Assembly (NCBI GenBank): GCA_946807835.1
Contig: OX327700.1
Location: forward strand, 25,022,001-25,086,000
Direction of reading: 5' to 3'
Origin: Ailanthus altissimus
Taxonomy: Eukaryota > Streptophyta > Magnoliopsida > Sapindales > Simaroubaceae
DNA length: 64,000 nt
In this document: positions 11,369-20,964 of the stretch, piece by piece
How the letters are laid out: each line of letters starts with the position of its first letter
How positions within the stretch are numbered: position 1 is the stretch's first letter
Program-made: the position numbers and the translations under genes
Notes under the pieces: generated by a model
Databases searched by the model: none
What the model was told of the DNA's origin: nothing
What the model saw: the letters and a program-made list of their open reading frames with translations, nothing else

Positions 11369-11814
11369 CTTCTTTAAACCCACTCTAATACCAAATATAA
11401 CAGACCCTTTTGATAACTGTGCTGCCTTAGCACATTTCATGCTAAGCAGCCTAGAAAAATCTCACAAAGAAAGAAAGAAAAGACAAACACACCAAGTGTT
11501 TGCGAAAATGCCATCTGTATAACTGAAGATATTATAAGATATGAGATGCTTTGTACAACTGAGGTAATCCTATTTTATACTAGTTGCCTTATATAATCAA
11601 CGACTAAGATCTAAATGATCTAGGTGTCTATATAAGATTAGATAGTCTGCCAAAGAATATTTATAGATGCCATCTCATTAGATAAAGATAAAACTTATCC
11701 TATAGGGATAAACATGTTCTATAAGTTATAGGCTTAGCCCATATCTCCATCTCAATCAATAGGCCTTTTAGAAATTATAATCTACTCAATGGATTCAATA
11801 ATCTTTAAGAGATA

Positions 11815-12573
11815 TGTTGAAGCGGAAGCACACAAACAAGCAAAATATTCACCCAATCAATATAATAATGCAAAACAAGTTATTAAGAAATAAAGAGAGA
11901 AATGGGTAGAAGAAAAATACACAAAGAATTACGTAGTTTGGTAACTTGCCTACGTCCACGGCGGATCAAGATCATACTCTTCTCTTATTATGAATCACAA
12001 GGCACTTACAAAGTATACCTTTTACAAGAAAGATCACAAAGATAACTCTCTCTCTCACTTTAGGAATTTTCTCTCACAAAGAACCACAAAGCTCTCTTGT
12101 TTATCACAAAGATTGTCAAGATTTCTAGTTGATCACAAAGATCTATATTTGATCACAAATATGTGTTTACAAGCCAATTGATAGCCTTTATATAAGCTTT
12201 GGGATGACTTAGGTTTATCCTATACGTGTGGGAGTCGTATTAGGGAGTCCTAGAGCAAGTTGGAGACAAAATAAAAAAGTTTCCTTATTTCGGGATATTG
12301 TTCTTGTCTCTAGCGCTGCGGCGCTAGCGCGCTTCTGCTGAGCGCTGCAGCGCTAGCCTTCTAGCGCTGCGGCGCTCAGGTTCTGGACTAGGCGCCGTGG
12401 TGCCCATGCCTGATTGCCGTGGCGCCCATGCCTGATTGTCGTGGCACTGGCGCCTGGTGCACTCTTCTTCATTTTTTGCCTCATTTCGCATCTGTCTTCT
12501 ATCCGTGCGCACCCTACGCACTTAGCTTGATCTCCAAATCATATTTCGATGATTTTTAATGAATATTCTTACA
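11815..12573 (-). repeat. Copia-2 3' LTR
   Basis: TG..CA termini (TGTTGAAGCGG ... TTACA). A TATA box on the minus strand lies at 12187-12195. A GC-rich block at 12310-12460 lies about 115 bp upstream of it in U3. The polypurine tract directly abuts the right edge. Confidence 0.9.
12310..12460. repeat. GC-rich palindromic block in the copia-2 3' LTR
   Basis: Repeats of AGCGCTGCGGCGCTAGCGC and GGCGCCGTGGTGCC-like words occur back to back. Many are self-complementary and CpG-rich, in strong contrast to the AT-rich LTR. The block lies in U3 upstream of the TATA box. Confidence 0.85.
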
Positions 12574-12639
12574 AATCCCCTCCTTGATTCAAAATCATCC
12601 ACAAAAGTAACTCGATCTCTCATTTTCGCATCTTCAATC

Positions 12640-15600
12640 ACCCTCACAAAGTAGTGACTCCGGTTAAGTCCTTGCATAGGACGAACTTAACCGAAGGTAG
12701 TGGCTTAGTCAACATATCAGCAGAGTTTTTAGATGACGCTATCTTTGTTAGACTAACTTCATCACTTTAGACAATCTCTCAAATGTAATGGAGTCTTACA
12801 TCAATGTGTTTCGACCTCTCATGAAACACTTGATGCTTGCTTAGGTGTATGGTACTTTGGCTATCACAATACACACCGGTGTTCACATCTTTACTAGCCA
12901 ATACCTCCACGCATATGCCTTTTAACCACATGGCCTCCTTGATAGCTTCACCAATAGCTATGTACTCTCCCTCTGTGGTAGATAGTGCAACCACATGTTG
13001 TAGAACTGATCTCCAACACACACTACACCCAAACACTGTGAATACGTAGCCCGTCAATGATCTTCTCTTGTCTAGATAACCTGCATAATCTGAGTCTACA
13101 TACCCTCTTACCATTTCATTACTGTCTTCATTCCTCTTATATATCAACCTGTGATTTGACGTCCCCTTGAGATATCTCAAAATCCACTTTACTGCAAGCT
13201 AGTGATTTTTTCCCGGATTTGTCATGTATCTACTCACCACACTCACAGCCTGTGCTATGTATGGTCTTGTGCAAACCATTGTATACATGATGCTCCCCAC
13301 AACGCTTACATATGGTACTTTGCTCATCTGCAGTTTCTCCTCATCAGATGTCGGCGACTGTGCTACTGAAAGTCTGAAATGCATAGCTAAAGGAGTAGAG
13401 GCAGCCTTCGCGTTTGACATACCAAACTTCTCCAAAATTTTGACTATATATCGCTGTTGGGATATGAAGATAACATCTCTTATTTCCCACACAATATCAA
13501 TATCCAAAATTTTCTTTGCTGCTCCCAAATCCTTCATTTCAAACTCGTCACTTAACTGTTTCTTGAGCTTCTGTATTTCTTTCATATTCTTGCATGCGAT
13601 CAACATATCATCGACATATAGAAACAAATACATCATCCCACAACTTATGTTCTTGAAGTATACGCATCTGTCATACTTGCCTCTACTAAACCCATAAGCC
13701 ATCATAAACTCATTAAATCTCCTATACTACTGTCTAAGTGATTGCTTTAACCCATACAATGACTTCTTTAGCAAACAAGCATGATCTTCTTTTTTGGGCT
13801 CCTCGAACCCCTACGGCTGTGCCATGTATATCATTTTTTCAAGCTCTCCATGTAGAAAAGTTGTCTTTACATCCATCTGCTCTAGATGTAAATCAAGGTT
13901 TGCACACATGGCTAACAAACTCCTAATAGATATGTGCTTGACAACTGAACAGAATATCTCATAAAAATTGACTCCCTCTCTCTGAGTAAAACCTTATGCT
14001 ACTAACCTGATCTTGAATCTCGTAGGCTTAATCCCCAGTATCTCCTCATTCTCCTTATACACCCACTTGCACCCGACTAGCTTCTTTTAAGGTCTCTCCA
14101 CTAACTTTCAGGTATTGTTCTTTCTAAGAGAACTAATTTCTTCTTCCATGTCCTGCTGCCATTCTTTCTTGTTTTCACTCTTCATAGCCTCACCATATGT
14201 CTTAGGCTCATCATACTCAAGAGTGTAAGCAGAATTAAAAGCATGAGCAACTAAGTCTACTTGTACATACCTGACTGGTGGGTTAATCGTTCTCCTTAGC
14301 TTATCTCTAGCAAGCTGGTACTCTTCAAGTTCCATCTCAGGAGTTCTAGTCTTTCTTTGGGTGGACTTGGAGGAACTTGCAGGTGTTCTTGGTTCATCTT
14401 CAAGGATCTCCTTGTTGAAGTGTTGATCTGAGGGCATATCAGATCCATTTTCAGGCTCTACTTCAACTTTTATTGACTCGGGTGCTAAGTCTTCCTTTGT
14501 TACAGGTTCTTTTTTCTCATATTCTTGAGAGGTTTTCAGCATCGTCATCGTCATCTCATCGAACATCACATCACGGCTTATGATACTCCTTGGTGGTATT
14601 AAGTCTTTACACCACACTTTGTATCCTTTTACTCATTCCGGATATCTTATGAATACCCCTTTGATAGCTCTAGGTTCCAACTTTCCCTCCTTAACAAGTA
14701 CAAAGGTAGGGCAACCAAATATTCTGAGGTGGTCATACTTTGGTGGATTGCCAGACCATTTCTCTTCCAGTGTCTTGAAGTCAATTGCTGAGGAGGGACT
14801 TCTATTAATCAAGTAAGCTGCAGTCACTACAGCTTCTCCCCAGAATGTCTTGAACATCTTAGCATTGGTAAGCATGCATCTAACCCTTTAAATTAGGGTC
14901 TTGTTCATCCTCTCAACTACCCCATTCTACTATGGTGTTGATCTTACCGTTCTATGCCTTGCAATCCCATGCTTGGCACAAAACCCATCAATCTCTCTGT
15001 TGCAAAATTCGAGGCCGTTGTCAATTCTCAACCTCTTTACTCTTTTGCCAATTTAATTCTCAACAAGAGCCTTTCAAGTCTTTAACATATCAAATACTTG
15101 ATCCTTGCTCTTCAACACATAGACCCACAGCTTCCTCGAATAGTCATCAATCAAGGTGAAAAAGTACCTGGCACCACCACGAGTAACTGTCTGAGCTGGT
15201 CCCCAAAGATCCGAGTGTATGTAGTCAAGAGTCCCTTTAGTCTTGTGCTCTTCGGTACTGAACCTCACTCTATGTGCTTTTCCAAGCACACAATGCTCAC
15301 AAAACTCTAAGAGCAAGAACTTATCCTCACCAAATGCCTTTTAACTGTATAACTCTTTTAGGTTTCTCTCGCCTAGGTGTGCCAGTCTAAGATGCCACAA
15401 CTTGGTTTGCATACTCTCATCATCTAGAAAAAATAGTGCAAAACCACTCACGACTTCACCCTTAAGCACATAAACCTTTGCGCTTCTCTTCTCTCATTAC
15501 CAATATGGAACCTTTCAAAACTATTAAAATCCCTCCGTCGATCCTGATGGAACATCCATTCTGGTCTAAAGTCCCTAGTGAGATCAAGTTTCTCTTCAAG

Positions 15601-15791
15601 TCAGGAACATACCTAACATCTGTCAATTCTCTCACTCGCCCATTATGCAGCCTAAGCTTAACACTACCAATTCCTATCATCTGACATGCAATGTCATTAC
15701 CCATTAACACCTTACCACCACTAATAGGCTGAAAATTTGTAAACCAAGACTTATGCAGGCACATGTGAAAAGTAAAACCAGAATCTAAAAC
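12640..15791 (-). pseudogene. Copia-2 pol: protease, integrase, reverse transcriptase, RNase H (several stops)
   Basis: After a TGA at 15789-15791, in place of the Trp before the protease site, the frame reads VLDSGFTFHMCLHKSWF, the aspartic protease. Integrase follows at 15316-14633: CEHCVLGKAHRVRF, IHSDLWGP, FFTLIDDYSRKLWVY, then LINRSPSSAIDFKT and LRIFGCPTFV. An acidic linker (14600-14110) leads to reverse transcriptase with YVDDMLIA near 13610. RNase H follows: GYVDSDYAGYLDKRRSLTGY (13090-13030), TTEGEYIA and SKHIDVRLHYI, then a C-terminal ADMLTKPLP near 12710. Other breaks include a TAG for Trp at about 13196-13198 (NH, stop, LAVKW). The complete domain set means the element was autonomous before these stops arose. 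Confidence 0.88.
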
Positions 15792-16631
15792 TCATTGTTC
15801 AGAGTTCATACCATCAGTAGCGACGAGTGTCTCTGCGCTGTCATAGCTATCATCATAGGCAAGCGCAGCATCCGCTTTCTTCTTGTCTTGTGCTCTCTTC
15901 TTAGGACAGTCCTTTATGAAATGCCCTTCTTTCTTGCAGCAATAGCACTTCCTAGGAGTCCTAGACTTCGACTTTGAGCCTTTTTTCTTCTCATCTCTAT
16001 ATGAGGGTCTTCCTCTTACAGATAAGCTTTTTGCATTGCCCTCGGTCTGCTTTCCTAATAACTTTGAGTTTAATGATGATTTCACATCACTCATCGTTAA
16101 ACTCTCTCTGCCGTAGAGTAGCGTATCAACAAAACTCTCATAGCTCTTGGGAAGTGAACTCAGCATGATAATTGCTCTATATTCATCTTCTATCTTGATG
16201 TTGATAGACTCAAGATCAAGGATGATCTTATTGAAGGCGTCTATATGATCTTTTATTGGCGTTCCCTCTGACATGGATAGCTGATATAGCTTCTTCTTTA
16301 TATGTAATATGTTGGCCAACGATTTCCTTATATAAAGAGAGTCAAGCTTCTTCCAAAGACCTATTGTCGTCGTCTCACCTGCTACTTCCCTTAGTACTTC
16401 ATCGCTCAATGATAGAACAATTGTGCTATGAGCTCTTTCTTGAATGTCTTTTCTTTTTACTTTAGCTCTAGATGACTCTAGCGTCTTCTCTTCATCACTA
16501 GATGGAGCTGCAGTCTCCTCTAATGCCGAACCAAGCCTTTGGCTCACCAACAACGCCTTAACCTTCATCTTCCACAGATTGAAATCATTCCTACCGTTGA
16601 ATTTCTCTACCTCGTACTTGAGTATGGACAT
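15792..16631 (-). CDS. Copia-2 gag polyprotein region (279 codons, open)
   Basis: The open frame begins MSILKYEVEKFNGRNDFNLW, a Tork/Tnt1-type gag N-terminus. The UBN2 core includes LWKKLDSLYIRKSLANILHI, IKDHIDAFNKIILDLESI and MLSSLPKSYESFVDTLLYG. A CCHC zinc knuckle, CYCCKKEGHFIKDC, sits near residue 229-242, followed by a basic/acidic tail. It would assemble particles and bind element RNA. The start lies 18 bp before the primer site, as expected. The frame ends at a TGA where copia elements normally continue into protease, so it stands alone only by mutation. No frameshift is visible within it. Confidence 0.85.
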   Translation of the reverse strand: MSILKYEVEKFNGRNDFNLWKMKVKALLVSQRLGSALEETAAPSSDEEKTLESSRAKVKRKDIQERAHSTIVLSLSDEVLREVAGETTTIGLWKKLDSLYIRKSLANILHIKKKLYQLSMSEGTPIKDHIDAFNKIILDLESINIKIEDEYRAIIMLSSLPKSYESFVDTLLYGRESLTMSDVKSSLNSKLLGKQTEGNAKSLSVRGRPSYRDEKKKGSKSKSRTPRKCYCCKKEGHFIKDCPKKRAQDKKKADAALAYDDSYDSAETLVATDGMNSEQ

Positions 16632-16648
16632 GTCTGCTTAGAACCAAA

Positions 16649-16660
16649 TCTCTGATACCA
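16649..16660 (-). other. Primer-binding site of copia-2
   Basis: On the minus strand TGGTATCAGAGA lies three bases inside the 5' LTR edge at 16664. It matches the initiator tRNA-Met site at 11 of 12 positions. Confidence 0.9.
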
Positions 16661-16663
16661 GTT

Positions 16664-17422
16664 TGTTGAAACGGAAGCACACAAACAAGCAAAATATTCA
16701 CCCAAGCAATATAATAATGCAAAACAAGTTATTAAGAAATAAAGAGAGAAATTGGTAGAAGAAAAATACACAAAGAATTACGTAGTTTGGTAACTTGCCT
16801 ACGTCCACGGCGGATCAAGATCATACTCTTCTCTTATTATGAATCACAAGGCACTTACAAAGTATACATTTTACAAGAAAGATCACAAAAATAACTCTCT
16901 CTCTCACTTTAGGGATTTTCTCTCACAAAGAACCACAAATATCTCTTATTTATCACAAAGATTGTCAAGATTTCTAGTTGATCACAAAGATCTATATTTT
17001 ATCACAAAGATGTGTTTACAAACCAATTGATAGCCTTTATATAGGTTTTGAGACGACCTAAGTTTACCCTATACGTGTGGGAGTCGTATTAGGGAGTCCT
17101 AGAGCAAGTGGGAGACGAAATAAGGAAGTTTTCTTATTTCGGGATACTGTTCCCGTCTCCAGCGCCGCGGCGCTGGCGTGCTTCTGCTAAGTGTTGCGGC
17201 GCTGGCCTTCTGGCACCGCGGTGCTCAGGTTCTGGACTGGGCGTTGTGGCCCCTATGCCTGGTCGCCGTGGCGTTGGCGCCTGGTCACCGCGATGCTGGC
17301 GCCTGGTGCGCCCTTCTTCATTTTTCACCTCCTTTCGCGTCCGTCTTCAATCCGTGCGCACCCTACGTACTTGACTTGATCTCCAAATTATATTCTGATA
17401 CTTTTTAATCAATATTATTATA
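16664..17422 (-). repeat. Copia-2 5' LTR
   Basis: Same 759-bp length as its partner. Its right end reads TTATA, so the terminal CA has mutated to TA. The GC-rich block recurs at 17158-17310 (CAGCGCCGCGGCGCTGG and variants), and a TATA box lies near 17036-17043 on the minus strand. Confidence 0.9.
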
Positions 17423-17524
17423 AAATGTAATCATGCATTTAGTGATTAAGAAAATACTTAATAACACATTAAGCGTAACAATAAACATTATTACTTGAGC
17501 AATATAACTAAGTGTATTTTTTAA

Positions 17525-18690
17525 TTTTATTTTCATTCCTAATTTTTGAAAGAAGAACTCGGACAGATTCTAGAATAATCTCCGGTCATACTGACAGAGC
17601 AGGCTGAAAATAAGAAGAACAAGCCCAATTAAAGGTGGAGCTACTCAAATACAATAATACAATACTTTCCATATGAAACAATGTAACACTATTTTCGAAC
17701 GTGTAAAACAGACTTGGAATTTCTACAAATAGCATTCCAACCGTGCTCCTTCCAGTTCCATCCAATATCACCTGTAAATGTCAAAGAAGTTCTTTGCTAA
17801 TGCCATAACTTCAAAGATCAAGTTATGGTGATGATGCCAAGGCCATCTGCTGTTCAGATAACCTTGTAGATCACTGAGACCTTCTTTTCTAGCACTATGA
17901 CATCGGCATGAGCATCACTAACAAGTCATGCAATCTCCTTTTAACCAACAAATCTTCAGCAATTGTTAATATAATATCACCTGAAATCATTAATTGGATG
18001 TTTAAATAGCAGCAAATGAGCAGCAAAAGCCAAAGGAGAATACCTTAACAACATTAAAAACAAACAAACAAACAAAAAATGCACACAACTAATCACACCC
18101 ATATGATTTGGCAGACATTAACTTCCCATGAGGAAAAAGATAAAACCTAGACAAAGAGTAAATTTCTGCCAAAAAAGAAAATCATAATTCGGAAGAAAAT
18201 TAAAAGATTTCATCAAATAGTAAGAGTTTGAATCCCAATGACATTAAAATACGGAGGGATTTGACGTTAAAGAAGATCTAATCCAAAAAGAAGGGGGTTG
18301 ATAAAGATAACTAATATAAAAATATGATTAGTGATGAACGATGACTGTGAAATTACAACAAGTTTAAATCATAGAAAAAAAAAAGTTAAACTGAAGAGGC
18401 AAGTAAGTATATTGTGTAAAGATGAGCAGATGAAAATGACTACCCAGAAATTATAAGCATTGTGCATGATGGCACTGGGATTAATCAGACGATGACAATA
18501 CATGCCTTGATTGGTTGTTTAGGACGTTACTAAGTATATCTTTTTCTTAATATTGATTTTTTTTTTGTTTCTCTTTATATGTTTGGCCTTTTATCAGAGG
18601 GAAATTATTTCAACAGTTGATTTCCATTGGTTTAGGCACGTACCTTGATTGGTTGTTTAGCTTACTAAATTTACTTTTATATATTATTTT
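17525..18690. repeat. Duplicated CNGC upstream block, copy 1 (uninterrupted)
   Basis: This block matches, in order and orientation, 24760-24869, 27487-27735 and 33335-34215, which are pieces of one block upstream of the second CNGC gene. Shared landmarks include GACAGATTCTAGAATAAT, AAAGAAGTTCTTTGCTAATG, GCATGAGCATCACTAACAAG and CCTTGATTGGTTGTTTAG (twice per block). On the minus strand part reads SRWPWHHHHNLIFEVMALAK, conserved in the second copy with one change, so a relic exon is possible. No known family was recognised. It also contains one copy of the promoter-like module (18310-18440). Confidence 0.8.
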
Positions 18691-18764
18691 TTTTAACTTT
18701 TTTCAAAAATATAAATTACCGACCGTTTTTGTCACAATACTAGTAAAATTTACAGGAGTTGAAT

Positions 18765-18911
18765 ATGTTGTGTGACAATTTAAAAATGTTGATAGAGGAC
18801 GAACAATTGACGTGTCACTGTTTTAGGTGCGGGAAGGGGCTTGAACCATGTGACTCGCCAGCATTATGTTGGAGAAAATATAATAAATGTGGGCGTAAAG
18901 TAAAGAATTAA
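18765..18911 (+). CDS. Possible small cysteine-rich ORF (48 codons), uncertain
   Basis: The frame starts MLCDNLKMLIEDEQL and continues with CHCFRCGKGLEPCD, then LCWRKYNKCGRK, ending at TAA (18909-18911). It has seven cysteines, mostly in the second half, and a basic tail; there is no obvious signal peptide. Cys density is high for random AT-rich DNA, but the frame is short. No match is known to me, no splice partner was identified, and the corresponding place in the second CNGC unit (after about 34215) lacks it. It could be an exon relic, a small peptide gene or chance. Confidence 0.2.
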   Translation: MLCDNLKMLIEDEQLTCHCFRCGKGLEPCDSPALCWRKYNKCGRKVKN

Positions 18912-19379
18912 TGGTCGAAATTTTATATAATAAAATATGTGTATAAAATTTCTATCGAAATATATGTGTGCTTCAAGACATGTTATAGATATTATTTTTC
19001 TTAACATGTTATTTGCTCACATTAATGTTGAGCAAATATGCTTCTAAGATACAAAGCACTAATTATGTTTGTCTGTGTTGTGGACCTACAAAAACAAACA
19101 GGAATACTCTTGAACTTTATAAGTTTGTTATGATTCAATGTTTTTTTTGGGTAGAAAACAAAACACTAGAGAATTTATATGTCCAAATAACCTAAATAAC
19201 GCCCTTATTTATAAATGTTCATGTACCCCTTCAATTGGGATATCCGTCTTCACACATATTTCTTTCATTTGTGGCATCTAATTAATGTTCTAAAATGAAC
19301 CATTACCGGGTCATTTGAAATGAAAGGGGTGTACATTAACACTACTCTTTAACTAATAATAATAAAATGACTCACTGAT

Positions 19380-19760
19380 TTTTTTTAAGTAAACTTGACA
19401 ATACGATAAATTTATTAATGAAAGAAAGAGTTACAAAGAAGGAATAGATTAAAGCACATTACCCTTAATAAAAATACATAAAATGTACAAAGTAGTACAA
19501 TAAAAGAAAGAGGATAAAACCTCAGCTAAAAATAAAATACTAATAAAATCTATAATTAGATATTTCATTTACATCTTAAAAAAAATATATAACTAATATT
19601 CAAATGAGGTCATAACCACCATGTAAAATTATCAAATTGTAGATTTAGATTCACTAGTTTATTTGTCACTACATTATTCTTTTTAAATGTATGATTAAAT
19701 CTAAATTGTAAGCGATCAATATTATCATTCAACGTTGTCACCTATTGTAAAATTTTTGTG
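19380..19760 (-). mobile_element. LINE 3' end (RNase H fragment, 3' UTR, poly-A)
   Basis: On the minus strand, 19745-19600 reads NIDRLQFRFNHTFKKNN then KLVNL and FTWWL, resembling the end of a LINE-associated RNase H domain (R...V.HTYRE.N..A..LA....W). The tail then reads TTTGTAACTCTTTC and ATTAATAAATTTATCG, ending in TTTACTTAAAAAAAA at 19380-19392. A UTR ending in A-runs is a typical plant LINE terminus. The 5' part is absent, as in most 5'-truncated LINE copies. Confidence 0.5.
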
Positions 19761-20339
19761 AACATAATGTGAGCTTAGAAAAAAATTGAAAGATTAAAAT
19801 AGAGTCAAACTTCTATAATAGGTGTGCCCAATAAAGTCAAACTCAAAAATAGACTCACTTAATTTACAAACTAATAGTCCCAATAAAGTTTTAAGAAATA
19901 TGAGTGTGTCCATGACAATTGATGCCCTTTTTGTAGGTCAATTATTTTTATTTACATAATTAAATTGTATTAATATGTTAAAACAATTATACCAATATTA
20001 TATGAAAAATATAATTTTAAAGAAAATCTTATAAGTAAAAAATTTAAAATATTTTATTATTATTTTGTTGAAAATAAGATAATAACTGGAGCACTGTATT
20101 GACACTTGCAATTGTGAGCTAATTATAAAAATTTTGTAGTATAAATCATTGAAAAGTTACAGAGGTGTCTCTTGGAAGAAACATCATTGAAGAGACAATC
20201 TTTTAGAAATGATACAATTTTATACATTTTATTAATGGGCACAAGACACCATTTCATTTGAAATAGTAATTGTTCATTTTGGACAATTGATCAAATTTAA
20301 ATTTGATCCGATAGCTATAAATGAAGAGATATGTGTAGA
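19761..20339. other. AT-rich spacer, nothing recognised
   Basis: No coding, RNA or repeat signal beyond simple AT tracts was seen. It separates the LINE tail from the promoter-like modules. Confidence 0.4.
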
Positions 20340-20860
20340 GAGTCAAGTCCCAAATGAAGTGATTAAAATACGGAGGGATTTGTTTTATATTTGATTTAAT
20401 AAGTTTTTTGTACCAAAAAAAAATACAACAATGATACAGCCAGATAACTAGTATAAAAATATGATTAGTGATGAACAATGATAGTGAAATACAAAGTTTA
20501 AATCATTTATAAATCATAGGAAAAAAGTCAACTGAAGAGGTAATAAAGTATATTATATAAAGATGAGCAGATGAAATTTCATGTTGTATTTTTTTAAACA
20601 AATAAATAGAATAAATTGATTTGAAAGTTTAATACATTTAGAAGAAACAATGACCTGATGTATTCGGATTCTTTAAGGAAGAACTATTACAAAACGAAGG
20701 GGACTGATAAAGATAACTAATATAAAAAAATGATTAGTGATGAACGATGACAGTGAAATTTCAAATTTAAATCATGGGAAAAAAGTCAACTGAAGAGGTG
20801 ATTAAGTACATTATATATAAAGATGGGCAGATGAAATTTCATGGTTGTATTTTTTTATAC
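20340..20860 (+). repeat. Two copies of a promoter-like module upstream of CNGC copy 1
   Basis: The module reads ATAACTA..ATAAAAATATG, ATTAGTGATGAAC(A/G)ATGA, a GTGAAAT box, then AACTGAAGAGGT and a TATATAAAGATG(A/G)GCAG end. Copies lie at about 20440-20590 and 20700-20850. Two more occur at 18310-18440 and 33820-33970, inside the duplicated upstream blocks. Each copy ends in a TATA-like stretch. The copy nearest the gene places its TATA about 145 bp before the start codon. Function as promoter is inferred from position only. Confidence 0.65.
20812..20820 (+). promoter_or_regulatory. Candidate TATA box of CNGC copy 1
   Basis: TATATATAA lies 145 bp upstream of the ATG at 20965, at the end of the nearest promoter-like module. 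That would leave a 5' UTR of roughly 110 nt. Confidence 0.35.
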
Positions 20861-20964
20861 AAAAAATACAACATGAAATTACAGTCTGATATCAATAAAT
20901 TGATTTGAAAGATCCATACATTTGCAAACTTCTTGTGTATAAAACCTTGAGAGTCAAACTCACA

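Larger units (their letters stand above)
11815..17422 (-). mobile_element. Copia-2: full-length Tork-like Ty1/copia with both LTRs
   Basis: The two LTRs are each 759 bp (11815-12573 and 16664-17422) and clearly alike. On the minus strand the order is 5' LTR, primer site (16649-16660), gag, protease, integrase, reverse transcriptase, RNase H, polypurine tract (GGAGGGGATT at 12574-12583), 3' LTR. The coding region is long and mostly open but carries several stops. Flanks AGATA (11810-11814) and AAATG (17423-17427) agree at 3 of 5 positions, so the target duplication is eroded or absent. It sits inside the gypsy LTR. Gag and integrase resemble Tnt1/Tork elements. Confidence 0.9.
11395..17480 (-). 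mobile_element. Gypsy 5' LTR, split in two by copia-2
   Basis: The LTR occupies 11395-11814 and 17423-17480 (about 478 bp once joined). On the minus strand it begins TGTTACGCTTAATGTG at 17480. It ends near 11395, followed by a primer site TGGTATTAGAG at 11383-11392 and then gag. A TATA-like stretch lies near 11585-11630. Everything between 11815 and 17422 is the later copia-2 insertion. The element's internal domain survives only as gag, and no 3' LTR was found. Confidence 0.6.

Noticed and set aside
10713..11400. Endogenous pararetrovirus-like coding sequence
   Set aside because: Motifs match Ty3/gypsy gag beside an LTR and primer site; no movement protein or viral domain order is present.
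12324..12521. GC-rich open frames (Arg/Ala-rich), also at 17108-17408, 48612-49071 and 53768-53992
   Set aside because: All fall on the GC-rich palindromic blocks of copia LTRs; the same block is open in several frames and differs between LTR copies.
20938..20944. TATAAAA as promoter of CNGC copy 1
   Set aside because: Only 21 bp before the ATG, so transcription would start at or after the start codon.
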